Shown piece after piece: positions 1 through 8,682 of a stretch of DNA of 64,000 nucleotides; positions within the stretch are counted from its first letter, which is position 1; each line of letters starts with the position of its first letter. Made by a program: the position numbers and the translations under genes. The DNA lies in assembly GCF_017813245.1 (NCBI RefSeq), contig NZ_JAGIQL010000007.1, positions 24,140 to 88,139 of the forward strand, in the 5' to 3' direction. The DNA is from Streptomyces montanisoli (lineage in GTDB: Bacteria; Actinomycetota; Actinomycetes; Streptomycetales; Streptomycetaceae). The notes beneath the pieces are model-generated. The model was not told the DNA's origin and did not search any database. It worked only from the letters and a program-made list of their open reading frames with translations.

Positions 1-903
1 CCACAGCGTCCGCTGGGCCAGCAGGGTGAGCGTGCCGGAGATCAGCATCCCGGCCAGGTTCACCCCGAGTTGCACGAACGACACGGCGACCTCCCCGCCG
101 TGCCCGAGCGCGATCGCGATCGCCGCGTTCCCCGCGGCCGGCACCGTGGTGACGGAGATGAAGACGCCGACCAGCACGGACGACTTGCCGGCCGTCAGCG
201 AGAGGATGCCCGCGACGCCCGCGAGCAGCGCCACGATGAACGACCACTTGTCGGGATGGATGATGAAGTCGGTCAGCGGGCGTGAGGCCAGCATCCCCGG
301 CTCCACCCAGCCGAGTCCCCGGCCCACGAGGGCGCACAGCAGCGTGGTGGCGATCGCGACGGCGAAGCCGATCAGCAGGGACCTCGCCGCCGGGAGGACG
401 ACACGTCCCTCCCGGCGCAGCAGGCCGAGGCACATGGCCGCGACGGGCCCGAACTCGGGCCCGAGCACCATCGCCCCCACGATCAGCACGGGCTGGTCGA
501 GCAGGGCCCCGATCGCCGCGATCTGGGTCGCCAGGGTGAGAAAGGCGAGGAACGCCCAGGTGAGGCGGGCGTCGGCGGAGGTGCGCGCGGACAGCTCCGC
601 CCAGACGACTGCGTCGTCCCCCTCGCCGGGCGCCCTGGTCTCGGCCGCGTCGGCCGCGGCCGACAGCGAGACGTCGAGCTGCTCGACGGTGATGCCGCCG
701 ACGTCCCGCAGGCCGAGCGCGCTCAGCTCGTCCAGCACGTCGTTGGCGGCCTCACGCGCGACGTCGAACTCGACGAGGTCGCCACGCGGCGAGAGGGCGG
801 CGCCCGGCACGCGCAGGACGTTGACGACGGCGGGCGACGCGTCGGCGATCCGCAGGACGTCGTCGGTGTGAGCGGCGGGGCTGATCACTCGGACATGCAG
901 CAC
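1..903 (-). CDS. DUF389 family membrane protein (3' end outside window)
   Basis: Only the first 301 codons are visible; the gene runs off the left edge. The first ~95 residues form a soluble alpha/beta domain (starts LHVRVISPAAHTDDVL). They are followed by alternating hydrophobic helices containing VGAMVLGPEFGPVAAMCLGL and TAGKSSVLVGVFISVTTVPA, the glycine/proline-rich blocks typical of DUF389 proteins. The family is an integral membrane group of unknown substrate. The GTG start at 903 has a GAGGGCGG-like stretch upstream. No partner gene is visible; the sIHF-like gene lies 82 bp away on the same strand and looks independent. The family call is firm; function is unknown. Confidence 0.85.
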   Translation of the reverse strand, partial: MLHVRVISPAAHTDDVLRIADASPAVVNVLRVPGAALSPRGDLVEFDVAREAANDVLDELSALGLRDVGGITVEQLDVSLSAAADAAETRAPGEGDDAVVWAELSARTSADARLTWAFLAFLTLATQIAAIGALLDQPVLIVGAMVLGPEFGPVAAMCLGLLRREGRVVLPAARSLLIGFAVAIATTLLCALVGRGLGWVEPGMLASRPLTDFIIHPDKWSFIVALLAGVAGILSLTAGKSSVLVGVFISVTTVPAAGNAAIAIALGHGGEVAVSFVQLGVNLAGMLISGTLTLLAQRTLW

Positions 904-984
904 GCACGCAGTATGCCGCCCTCGCGCCGCACGCCGGAACTCCGTACGCCCGCCGGTGCGGGGCCGGCCCCGGCGACCGGTGTG

Positions 985-1299
985 TCACTCGCGGCCGAGT
1001 GCTCGCAGGAGCCCGGCGATCTGGTGGGGTGCGACCTCGCGCACTTCCTGGGACTCGTGGACGCCTACCGAGGCGATCAGCTCGTGCACGGTGACCGCTC
1101 CCATCCCGGGCACGGCTCTGAGCAGCGCCGACATGCTGATGTGACCGGCCGCTGCGTCGCGGCCCTCGTGGGCGCGCCGGATGACGCACAGCAGGGCGGA
1201 CGTGCCACCGTGTGCCACCTCGCTCAGCAGTCGCGTCCGGTCGTGGTGGTCGAGCCGGCGTGTGGTGGTGTCCGTCACGTCCTGGCTGATACGGCTCAT
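985..1299 (-). CDS. sIHF-like (integration host factor-like) small protein
   Basis: 104 residues, starting at an ATG with a strong GAGGAGGG ribosome site. The C-terminal half (from about residue 55, ISMSALLRAVPGMGAVTVHEL then VGVHESQEVREVAPHQIAGL) matches the helix-two-turns-helix fold of streptomycete integration host factor, a nucleoid-associated protein that binds DNA through a GxGK and RRVRGLG-type surface. Here those basic positions read GMGAVTV and SQEVREVA, so most expected DNA-contact charges are missing. This looks like a diverged paralogue rather than the housekeeping gene. It may bind DNA weakly, or bind a protein partner instead. Confidence 0.7.
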   Translation of the reverse strand: MSRISQDVTDTTTRRLDHHDRTRLLSEVAHGGTSALLCVIRRAHEGRDAAAGHISMSALLRAVPGMGAVTVHELIASVGVHESQEVREVAPHQIAGLLRALGRE

Positions 1300-1417
1300 G
1301 GAGCCCTCCTCGCCTGCGAGTTCCCGGCCGGGAACCCCCGGCCCGCGGCCTCTGCCGCTCGTCTCGGCGCCTACCCACCGTTGCACAGGGCAAAAGTCCA
1401 CACTCGGGTCATCCGTG

Positions 1418-3271
1418 TCACTCGCCCACGCGACCCGCCTGCGCCGGCGCGTTCGGCGCCTCGCTCCCGCTGCCGCCCGCCGTGTCCCGGTGGAGGGCGT
1501 GCAGGACCGACTGGTGGGTGATCCAGCCGACGAGACGGGTACGGGACGCGTCGAAGACGGGCAGGCCCGCGCCCTCCGCCGAGACGAGCGCGTCGAGCGC
1601 GTCGGGCAGGGCGGTCTCCTCGGTGACGGGCCTGGGCAGATGCACGACGGAGCCGACGCTCGGAGCGGAGTCCGCCGCGGCCGCCAGGCCCTCCGCCGCG
1701 GAGCGCGCGGTGACGGTGCCCAGGTACGTGGCGTCCTCCGCGAGCACCGGCAGCACACCGTGGCGGGAGCGGGCCAGCGCCTCGGCCGCGTCCGCCAGCG
1801 GCGTCGAGGCGCGCAGCGGGTCGGGAAGCGCCTCCATGACGGAGGCGACGAGCCAGCCCGCGAGCGGCGCATCGCGCGGCGTCTCGCCGATGTCCACACC
1901 GCGGCGGCGCAGTTTGAGCGTGTAGACGGTGTCGGTGGACAGGGCGCGGCTGACACCGGTGGCGACGACGATGGCGGCCATCAGCGGGAGGATGATGGAG
2001 TACTCGCCGGTCAGCTCGAACATGATGATGACGGCCGTGATGGGCGCTCGCGCGGCCCCGGCGAACACGGCTCCCATGCCGATCAGGCCGTACGCGCCGA
2101 CGGGCCCCGCGCTCCCCGGCAGGAGGTGGTGGGCGACCGCGCCGTAGCCGGCGCCGAGCATCGCCCCCATGAACAGCGAGGGCGCGAACACGCCTCCGGA
2201 GCCGCCGATGCCGATCGTCAGGCTGGTCGCGGCGATCTTCCCCACGAGCAGTACGAGCAGGAACACGACGGTGTACTTGCCGGCCACCGCGTTCTCCAGG
2301 ACCGGGTAGCCGACGCCGTACATCTGCGGCAGCACCAGCAGGAGCAGCCCGAGCAGCGCGCCACCCGCCGCGGGGCGCGCCCATTCGGGTCCGCGCCAGA
2401 CGAAGTCGCAGGCGTCCTCGATCCAGTAGAGGACCCTGGTGAAGCCGACGCCCACGGCGCCTGCCAGCAGTCCGAGCACGATGAACAGCGCGTACTCCGA
2501 CAGGTGGTGCACCGCGAAGGGCGGCAGATGCAGGAACGGTCCGCTGCCCAGGGCCGCCCTGCCGATGACGGAGGCGACGACCGATGCGAGCACCACCATG
2601 CCGAACGACTCGGCGGTGAAGTCGCGCAGGATCAGCTCCATCGCGAAGAACACCCCGGCCAAAGGCGCGTTGAAGGTCGCGGCGATGCCGCCGGCCGCGC
2701 CGCAGGCGACGAGCACGCGCATGCGGTCCTCGGCGACCCGCACCAGGCGGCCGAGCGTGGAGCCGAGGGCGGAGCCGATCTGGACGATGGGCCCCTCGCG
2801 CCCCACCGAGCCCCCGCCGCCGATGCACAGCGCGGAGGCGAGGGACTTCACCAGGGCCACCTGCGAGCCGATCTTCCCGCCGCGCCTCGCCACCGCGAAC
2901 ATCACCTCGGGCACGCCGTGGCCGCGCGCCTCCTTGGCGAAGCGCTGCACGAGCGGCCCGTACAGCAGCCCGGCCACCACGGGTGCCAGCACGACGAACC
3001 ACTTGCCCAGCCAGGGCACATGGGGGTTGCCCGTGTGCGCCGCGGCGGAGTAGTCGGCGTGGCCGGAGAGCAGCAGCGTGAAGGTCTTGATCAGCCAGCG
3101 GAACGCGACCGCGCCGAGTCCGGCGCCCGCCCCGACCACGAGGGCGAGCAGCAGCAGACCACCCTTGGCCTCTCTCAGGAGCGCGAGCAGGCGCGGCACG
3201 CCCGTGGGGACGGGAAGGGACTCTTCGGCGGCGAGCGCGGGGCGCGGCACTCGGCGGGCTCTGATCGGCAT
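1418..3271 (-). CDS. CLC-type chloride channel or H+/Cl- antiporter with CBS domains
   Basis: 617 residues. The membrane domain (about 30-440) carries the CLC signatures GGGGSVGREGP (selectivity loop with the gating glutamate), GIGGSGGVFAPSLFMGAMLG (GxFxP loop) and AMELILRDF, where a glutamate sits at the internal proton position. That suggests a proton-coupled exchanger. The last ~170 residues hold two CBS repeats (MEALPDPLRASTPL.. and VVHLPRPVTEETALPDAL..), which usually sense nucleotides. The ATG at 3271 has no ribosome site and a promoter-like sequence abuts it, so a leaderless mRNA is likely. Divergent from the MarR gene at 3371, with operator-like palindromes between them, so MarR control is inferred. 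Confidence 0.93.
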   Translation of the reverse strand: MPIRARRVPRPALAAEESLPVPTGVPRLLALLREAKGGLLLLALVVGAGAGLGAVAFRWLIKTFTLLLSGHADYSAAAHTGNPHVPWLGKWFVVLAPVVAGLLYGPLVQRFAKEARGHGVPEVMFAVARRGGKIGSQVALVKSLASALCIGGGGSVGREGPIVQIGSALGSTLGRLVRVAEDRMRVLVACGAAGGIAATFNAPLAGVFFAMELILRDFTAESFGMVVLASVVASVIGRAALGSGPFLHLPPFAVHHLSEYALFIVLGLLAGAVGVGFTRVLYWIEDACDFVWRGPEWARPAAGGALLGLLLLVLPQMYGVGYPVLENAVAGKYTVVFLLVLLVGKIAATSLTIGIGGSGGVFAPSLFMGAMLGAGYGAVAHHLLPGSAGPVGAYGLIGMGAVFAGAARAPITAVIIMFELTGEYSIILPLMAAIVVATGVSRALSTDTVYTLKLRRRGVDIGETPRDAPLAGWLVASVMEALPDPLRASTPLADAAEALARSRHGVLPVLAEDATYLGTVTARSAAEGLAAAADSAPSVGSVVHLPRPVTEETALPDALDALVSAEGAGLPVFDASRTRLVGWITHQSVLHALHRDTAGGSGSEAPNAPAQAGRVGE

Positions 3272-3273
3272 GT

Positions 3274-3310
3274 TTGCATTATGCAATACAAATCATTGCC
3301 CTATGCAATG
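3274..3310. promoter_or_regulatory. Two MarR-type palindromes in the CLC/MarR divergent promoter
   Basis: Two related inverted repeats lie 8 bp apart: TTGCAT-T-ATGCAA (3274-3286) and CATTGC-cctat-GCAATG (3294-3310). Both are built on the same half-site (TTGCAT or ATTGC). The first lies 2 bp upstream of the CLC start codon and overlaps the likely -10 region on the minus strand. The pattern fits a MarR dimer repressing the CLC gene and probably itself. Confidence 0.7.
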
Positions 3311-3370
3311 CTCCGCATGGTGAGACGTATCCCTTCCCCGCCCCGCCGCCCGACGCGGTAGAAAGGGAGG

Positions 3371-3895
3371 ATGCCTGAGCGAGCGCCCGCCCCACGCCCC
3401 GACGCCCCTCACGACGGGGAGGCCGACGAGGTCGTCACCGCCGTACTCACCGCGTCGCGCCTGCTCGTGGCCGTGTCCGCGCGTTCGCTCGCGTCCGTCG
3501 AGGAGACCCTGACGCTCCCCCAGTTCCGGATGCTGGTGGTGCTCTCGACGCGAGGGCCGATGAACATCTCCCGGCTGGGGACGCATCTGGACGTCATCCC
3601 GTCCACGGCCATGCGGATGGTCGAGCGGCTGACGGGCGCGGGCATGCTGGAGCGCGAGCTCAACCCCGGGAACCGGCGCGAGATCCTCATCCGGCTCACC
3701 GCCGAGGGCCGCCGGGTGGTCGACGCGGCGACGGACCGCAGGCGGGCGGAGATCGCCCGCATCGTGGGCGCCATGCCGCCGGCGCATCGCACGGCGCTCG
3801 TCGAGGCGCTGCGCGCCTTCAGCGAGGCGGGCGACGAGCCTCCCGTCGCCGAGCAGGCGGCCCCGGCGCGGACGGGCACCGACATGCGCTGGTGA
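3371..3895 (+). CDS. MarR family transcriptional regulator
   Basis: 174 residues. A winged helix-turn-helix is visible at about residues 45-120: LTLPQFRMLVVLSTRGPMNISRL, then HLDVIPSTAMRMVERLTGAGML and the wing RELNPGNRREILIRLTAEG. N- and C-terminal helices would form the dimer interface. The ATG is preceded directly by AAAGGGAGG. The divergent CLC channel gene and the palindromes between the two promoters suggest it controls that channel; the ligand is unknown. The C-terminal tail after residue ~145 is proline/alanine-rich and probably disordered. Confidence 0.9.
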   Translation: MPERAPAPRPDAPHDGEADEVVTAVLTASRLLVAVSARSLASVEETLTLPQFRMLVVLSTRGPMNISRLGTHLDVIPSTAMRMVERLTGAGMLERELNPGNRREILIRLTAEGRRVVDAATDRRRAEIARIVGAMPPAHRTALVEALRAFSEAGDEPPVAEQAAPARTGTDMRW

Positions 3896-3906
3896 ACCCG
3901 GCTGTG

Positions 3907-3928
3907 GACGGCCCGGAGGCCGGCCGTC
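3907..3928. terminator. Short hairpin between convergent genes
   Basis: GACGGCC (3907-3913) and GGCCGTC (3922-3928) pair around an 8-nt loop between the convergent MarR and DUF4396 genes. It overlaps the stop codon of the latter, so it is a weak terminator candidate. Confidence 0.35.
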
Positions 3929-4616
3929 ACATGGCCTCCTTGACGCCCCTGCGGATCAGCCAGGTGTTGACGGGCCACGCGGTGAAGAACCCCGCGACCA
4001 TGCCGATCTGCATCAGGAACCAGTACACGGGGCTGTCGGGACGCAGGTGGTGCGGTGCCGGGAAGAAGACGAACGCCATGAGCGCCATCCAGCCGAAGAG
4101 GCCGATCTCAAAGGCGGCCAGCGACAGCACGTCGGCCTTCGCCGCCTCGGTCAGGCCCTTGCGCACGCCGAGGCCGCGCATGGGCGCGATGGCGAAGTAC
4201 TGGAACGCCACGCCGAGCACCAGGGCCAGCACGAAGTCGCCGACGTACTCGGCGAACAGCGCCCGGCCCGCGATCGTGGCCCCGAGGGCGAACACCGCGA
4301 ACTCGGCGATGACGTCGCCGAGCGTGCAGCCGGCGCCGCAGTGCGACACGCCGACGGCCGTGGCCGCCCACGCCGGCTTCGGCGGCGGGTCGCCGTGGCG
4401 CTGCTGCCACCGGCCGCTCGCCGGGCGGCCGAGAGCGCGGTAGCCGGCGACGGCGGCCGGGCCGAAGTACAGGGCGGTCACCGGCCAGACGGCCTCCATC
4501 ACCCCCATCGGCTGGCGGTGGCCGCGGCCGTAGATGTCGAAGAGGATCCATGCCGCGCTCAGGAAGGCCGCCCCGAGGGACACCCAGGACAGCACGGTCA
4601 GCCACGCCGCGGGCAC
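3927..4616 (-). CDS. DUF4396 domain membrane protein
   Basis: 229 residues with about six transmembrane stretches. A soluble loop contains the motif SHCGAGCTLGD (about residues 90-100), diagnostic of DUF4396, whose His and Cys residues suggest metal or redox chemistry. Function is not established. The GTG at 4616 was chosen because GAGGAGG lies 6 nt upstream; an upstream in-frame GTG would contain that same sequence. Alone on this strand, facing away from the phosphatase gene at 4848. Confidence 0.8.
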   Translation of the reverse strand: MPAAWLTVLSWVSLGAAFLSAAWILFDIYGRGHRQPMGVMEAVWPVTALYFGPAAVAGYRALGRPASGRWQQRHGDPPPKPAWAATAVGVSHCGAGCTLGDVIAEFAVFALGATIAGRALFAEYVGDFVLALVLGVAFQYFAIAPMRGLGVRKGLTEAAKADVLSLAAFEIGLFGWMALMAFVFFPAPHHLRPDSPVYWFLMQIGMVAGFFTAWPVNTWLIRRGVKEAM

Positions 4617-4847
4617 CGGCGGCCTCCTCACGTCGACGGCAACTTGGATACCCCTCCCCGGTAACCCGTAGCGGTGGATCCGAAACCCGGGGCGCCCGCA
4701 CGCGACCGCGCACACGGCCGGGCGGGCCGACACGGGGACCGGCCGGGGCGGCCGGCCAGACGTCGATTGAGTAACTTCTGAGTGGGTGGGACACCACGGG
4801 GCAGGCCTGTTCTTGTCCTCATGACGCAGAAGCGGAGGGGAGGCCAG

Positions 4848-5981
4848 GTGACGCCTCGGACCGGACGGCCCTCGCCGCGCATTGCCTCGCGCGCTCACCC
4901 CGCGCCCGCGGACCAGGCGACCGCCGCGGGCCGTTCGCCGGAGATGGCGCGCAGGATCCTGAGCGTCCTCCCGTTCGGCGTGATGGCCCTCGTCGTGGTC
5001 GTCGACGTCACGGCGGGTTCGGGGGTCGGCCTCCTGCCGCTGATCTCCCTGGGCCCCGCCTTCTCCGGCCTCGTGGGCGGGTGGCGGCGCACCCTGGCGG
5101 TGGGGCTGCTCTCCCTGCTGCTGTGCACCGCCCTGGGCTGGTACGACGGGCTTCTGGACAGCCGTCGCGAGTACACCGCGCTGGCCTCCGTGGCCGGGGT
5201 GACGGCCGCGGGGTTGCTGGCGTCGGTCAACAGGCTGCGGCGCGAGCGTGAACTGGCCAGCGTGCGCTCCATCGCGGAGGTCGCGCAGCGTGTGCTGCTG
5301 CGGCCCGTCCCGCGCCACGCAGGCCACCTGACGACCGCGGTCGCCTACACGTCGGCGGTGGCCGAGGCCAGGATCGGCGGTGACCTGTACGAGGTCACGC
5401 CCGTGCCCGACGGGGTGCGCGTCATCATCGGCGACGTCCAGGGCAAGGGCCTCGAAGCGGTGGAGACCGCGGCCGTCGTGCTCGGCGCGTTCCGTGAGGC
5501 CGCCCCGGAGGAGGCCCTGCTGACCGAGGTCGGCGCACGGGTCGAGCGCGCCATGGAACGCGAGCTGAACGGCGAGAAGTTCGTCACGGCGCTCCTCGTC
5601 GACATCAGCCCGGAGTACGGCGCCACGTTCCTGAACTACGGGCATCCGCCGCCCATGTGGGTGCCGTCGCACGGCGAGCCCGTCTTCCCCGAACCCGAGG
5701 AGTACGCGCTGCCGCTCGGTCTCACGGCACACGGCGCGGAGGGCCCGAAACCCTTCCACGTCGACTTCGGGCCCGGCGATCAGATCCTGCTCTACACGGA
5801 CGGCGTCACCGAGGCGCGCGACGCGGACGGCACCTTCTACCCGCTGGGCGAGCGCGCCGGCCTGCTGGCGGACGCGGACCCCGAGCGGGCGCTCGCCGCG
5901 CTCCGCGCCGACCTGGAGCGCCACGTCGACGGGCCGCTGCACGACGACGCGGCGACGCTGCTGCTGCGCCACCGCAGCTGA
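4848..5981 (+). CDS. Membrane-anchored SpoIIE/PP2C-type protein phosphatase
   Basis: 377 residues. Three or four transmembrane helices occupy roughly residues 25-115, and a PP2C-like (SpoIIE/RsbU) domain fills the rest. The metal-binding acidic motifs are present: ARIGGDLYEV, IGDVQGKGLEA, LYTDGVTEARD and HDDAATLLL. Such proteins dephosphorylate serine residues, usually on anti-sigma antagonists in partner-switching systems; no antagonist or anti-sigma gene is adjacent. GTG 4848 was preferred for its GGAGGGGAGG site; an in-frame ATG at 4821 lacks one. Confidence 0.9.
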   Translation: MTPRTGRPSPRIASRAHPAPADQATAAGRSPEMARRILSVLPFGVMALVVVVDVTAGSGVGLLPLISLGPAFSGLVGGWRRTLAVGLLSLLLCTALGWYDGLLDSRREYTALASVAGVTAAGLLASVNRLRRERELASVRSIAEVAQRVLLRPVPRHAGHLTTAVAYTSAVAEARIGGDLYEVTPVPDGVRVIIGDVQGKGLEAVETAAVVLGAFREAAPEEALLTEVGARVERAMERELNGEKFVTALLVDISPEYGATFLNYGHPPPMWVPSHGEPVFPEPEEYALPLGLTAHGAEGPKPFHVDFGPGDQILLYTDGVTEARDADGTFYPLGERAGLLADADPERALAALRADLERHVDGPLHDDAATLLLRHRS

Positions 5982-6021
5982 GCGGGCATGCCGGCAGCGG
6001 GCGCGGCCGGGAGCAGACATG

Positions 6022-6063
6022 CGGGAGCGGGCGGAGGCCGCGGTGGGTCTCCGCCCGCTCCCG
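6022..6063. terminator. Bidirectional terminator hairpin
   Basis: A 15-bp perfect stem (6022-6036 with 6049-6063) around a 12-nt loop separates the convergent phosphatase and sortase genes. Its position between two stop codons and its length support a bidirectional terminator. Confidence 0.75.
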
Positions 6064-6080
6064 GGCGCGGGGGCGCCGCG

Positions 6081-6797
6081 CTACTTCGTGAGGTGCCCGT
6101 AGACGACGGTGTTCCCGTCGTACTCGTGCTTCGCGGCGTTCCAGTCGCTGCACGTGATCAGCCGGATCTCCGGGTCAGGTGTGTTGCCGTAGACCTCGAG
6201 CGTGGGGAAGTCCTTCTTCTCGTACTTCCGCACGGCGTCCACCGTGAAGTGGACGGTGCTGTGATCGGCCCGCGTGACACTGATCTTGTCGTGCGGACGC
6301 ACCGAGCCGAGGCGGTAGAACACCGCGGGGCCCGTCTGGTACGAGTCGACGTGGCCGAGTATGACGGCGGGGCCGTCCTGCCCCGGCCGCGGCGAGTCGT
6401 GGAACCAGCCGGCCTGGAGCGGCTTCTTCGGCACCTCGACGGTGCCGTCGCCGTTGAGGCCGAGATCGAGCAGCTTGCTGTGGACGCCGATCGCCGGGAT
6501 GTCGATGGCGGTGGGACGTGCGGCGGGCGCCTGCGACGTGGGGCTCGGCGAGGGGGCCGCCTTCGTCGTACCGTCACCCGCCGGCGAGGACGAGGACGGC
6601 GCGGGGACCGCGGCCCCGGCCGTGTGGCCGGGCAGCTGCCCGGCCGCCGCGGGGCGGGGCTGCGGCGGGGGTGACCCGCCGCCGCCCCAGCCCGCGGCGA
6701 CAGCCGCCAGGCCGCCCGCCACGCAGACCACGACGAGCGCGATGACCAGGATCATGCGCCGCGTGCGGCTGGTGGTGTTCGGCTCGGACGGTGTCAT
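6081..6797 (-). CDS. Class F sortase (active-site arginine not visible)
   Basis: 238 residues: an N-terminal transmembrane anchor (about 15-38), a Pro/Ser/Ala-rich linker, then the sortase beta-barrel. The catalytic histidine (VILGHVDSY) and cysteine (RLITCSDW) are clear. The third sortase residue, an arginine on the last strand, is not seen: this protein reads HEYDGNTVVYG where the neighbouring paralogue at 9987 reads HAYRDNVVVYA. It may be inactive, or may use another residue. ATGA overlap with the upstream secreted-protein gene implies translational coupling and suggests that protein is its substrate. Confidence 0.88.
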   Translation of the reverse strand: MTPSEPNTTSRTRRMILVIALVVVCVAGGLAAVAAGWGGGGSPPPQPRPAAAGQLPGHTAGAAVPAPSSSSPAGDGTTKAAPSPSPTSQAPAARPTAIDIPAIGVHSKLLDLGLNGDGTVEVPKKPLQAGWFHDSPRPGQDGPAVILGHVDSYQTGPAVFYRLGSVRPHDKISVTRADHSTVHFTVDAVRKYEKKDFPTLEVYGNTPDPEIRLITCSDWNAAKHEYDGNTVVYGHLTK

Positions 6798-7594
6798 CGT
6801 GCGCCGGCGCTCCTGCGACGCAGGGCGTAGCCGCCGGCCGCCGCACCGAGCAGCGCCAGGGCGCCGCCTCCGGCGACCAGGCCCGTGTCAGGGCCCTGGG
6901 CCTGCGTGGCGCCGTCACCCGTGGCGGCGCCACCATTGGGCATGGACGACATCTGCGACGCGGCCAGCGCGCCGCACAGCGCCGGGTCGGTGGCCTCGGC
7001 CGGCAGGGACTTGTCGAGCTCGCTGGCGCCGAGGACGTTGTCGTACTTGCCGTTGCCGTTGTAGTCGACACCGTGCACGACGATGACGGCCTTGCCCGAC
7101 TTGATGTTGTCGGCGACCTTCGACGACACGGTCATCGTGCGGCTGTAGTCGACGCTGGAGCCGGACGGGAAGCGCTTCACCGCGAGGGCGCTCTTGGCGC
7201 TGTTGTCACCGCTCGTGGTGAGCGAGGTGCCGATCATGCCGTAGTCCTTCATGGCGTCGGCGACGTTGGTGGAGCTGTGCCCGTTGTGGTCCTTCGCCTC
7301 GGACGGCTTGGGGCACGTGCCGTTGCCGTCGATGTGGATGTGCATGGCGTGCGGCGAGGCCCCGCCGGCCAGACCGCTGGCCTTGACGGTGACCTTGGCC
7401 TGGTCGCCGGAGAGCTGGATCATCGCGTGGCCGCTGCCGGTCACCTTGTTGGCGGTGACGGGGTCCAGGGAGCCCTGGTAGGTCGTCCAGCCCGAGGAGG
7501 AGGACGTGGACGACGCCCACGCCGTCGCCGGAAGCGCCAGCGGCAGGGCCACCACCGCGGCTGCTGTCAGAACACGTGCCTGTATCGAATGCAT
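6794..7594 (-). CDS. Secreted, C-terminally anchored CHRD-like surface protein
   Basis: 266 residues. A signal peptide spans about 1-28 (ending LPATAWA). A central domain has HAMHIHIDGNGTCP and VVHGVDYNGNGKYD, resembling CHRD or superoxide-dismutase-like folds. The C-terminus has a hydrophobic helix and RRR tail (LALLGAAAGGYALRRRSAGAR) preceded by GPDTG rather than LPxTG. The layout is that of a sortase substrate, although the sorting motif is non-canonical. The ATG at 7594 has GAAGGG 7 nt upstream. Overlaps the downstream class F sortase by 4 bp. Enzymatic role unknown. Confidence 0.75.
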   Translation of the reverse strand: MHSIQARVLTAAAVVALPLALPATAWASSTSSSSGWTTYQGSLDPVTANKVTGSGHAMIQLSGDQAKVTVKASGLAGGASPHAMHIHIDGNGTCPKPSEAKDHNGHSSTNVADAMKDYGMIGTSLTTSGDNSAKSALAVKRFPSGSSVDYSRTMTVSSKVADNIKSGKAVIVVHGVDYNGNGKYDNVLGASELDKSLPAEATDPALCGALAASQMSSMPNGGAATGDGATQAQGPDTGLVAGGGALALLGAAAGGYALRRRSAGAR

Positions 7595-7744
7595 GATGGT
7601 GCCCTTCACTCGCCGGTACCACGGGCCGAGCGGCTCGCGGCCCCGAGGGACGTTCCTTCCACCGCCTATTCGGAACGGAGCGGCCCGTGGATTGGAGGCG
7701 ATTCGCGAGAGCCCGGCACGGGCACAGGCGACGAGTGTGCGCCT

Positions 7745-8545
7745 TCACTTCTGAAGGTGCGTCAGGAAAGACCGCAGGGCGGCCGCGACGTCGGCAGGTG
7801 CCTCCAGGGGCAGCAGGTGACCTGCGGCGGGGACGGTGGTCAGAACGGCGTGCGGGATGTGCGGCAGGAGGCACTCGCGCAGCACGGACGGCGGTTCCAC
7901 CCTGTCGTTCTCCGCGGCCAGCACGGCCACCGGGACCTCGATGCCGCCCACCGCGCCCGTGATGTCCCGCGCGATCCCGTGCAGCGGCCACTCGCGCCCG
8001 GCACCGGCGGCCGAGGCGAGGCTGTCGCGCACAGCAGAGGCCCGCGCGTCAGCGGGCAGTGGTGTGGCGGTCAGGACGTGGTCGAGGGCGTGCGCGACCG
8101 TCGCGGGCGAGTCGTACGCGTGGGAGAGGCCCTGCCGGTACTCCTCCGTCACGGTGGCCGGCGGCCGCGGCGGCGCGGGCGCGACGAGCACCAGGCCGGC
8201 GAGCCCGGCCGGCCTGCGTGCCGCGACGAGCTGCGCCGCCTTGCCGCCCATCGAGTGGCCGACGAGGACGTAGGGACCGGGCGCGCAGGCGCCGGCCACG
8301 CGGGCGAGATCGTCGGCGAGCCGGTCGAGACCGTAGGGGCCCGGCAGCGCCCGGGAGCGGCCCCAGCCGCGCTGGTCGAAGCGGACCGTCGCCTGCTCGG
8401 GCGGCAGGTGGCCGAGCACGCCGCTCCAGGTGTCCGCGGAGCCGCCCCAGTAGTGGGCGAACACCAGCGCGGGGCCTTTTCGGCCGCCGGCTCGCGCGTG
8501 CAGTACGCCGTCCGCCACGGGGACCGGGATTGTTGTTTCCTTCAT
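7745..8545 (-). CDS. Alpha/beta-fold hydrolase
   Basis: 266 residues. Canonical hydrolase features: oxyanion region VFAHYWGGSADTW, nucleophile elbow VGHSMGG (Ser about 95), acid in AAENDRVEPP and catalytic His in PAAGHLLPLEAP. Substrate cannot be read from sequence; the closest general type is the small haloperoxidase/esterase-like group. The ATG at 8545 has GAGAGG 7 nt upstream. Divergent from the AraC-type gene at 8683, a common pairing when the regulator controls the enzyme. Confidence 0.88.
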   Translation of the reverse strand: MKETTIPVPVADGVLHARAGGRKGPALVFAHYWGGSADTWSGVLGHLPPEQATVRFDQRGWGRSRALPGPYGLDRLADDLARVAGACAPGPYVLVGHSMGGKAAQLVAARRPAGLAGLVLVAPAPPRPPATVTEEYRQGLSHAYDSPATVAHALDHVLTATPLPADARASAVRDSLASAAGAGREWPLHGIARDITGAVGGIEVPVAVLAAENDRVEPPSVLRECLLPHIPHAVLTTVPAAGHLLPLEAPADVAAALRSFLTHLQK

Positions 8546-8682
8546 CGTCACACCTCTCGCATCGGCCGCGGAGCGACCGTCGTCGTGCTGCCACGGCTTC
8601 GAACAGGTGGCCTGGCGTGCCTGTCAGGCCCGGTTTCGACCGTACGGGCGGCATCGCGCGCTCCCCGGTGAAAAGAGACGCG

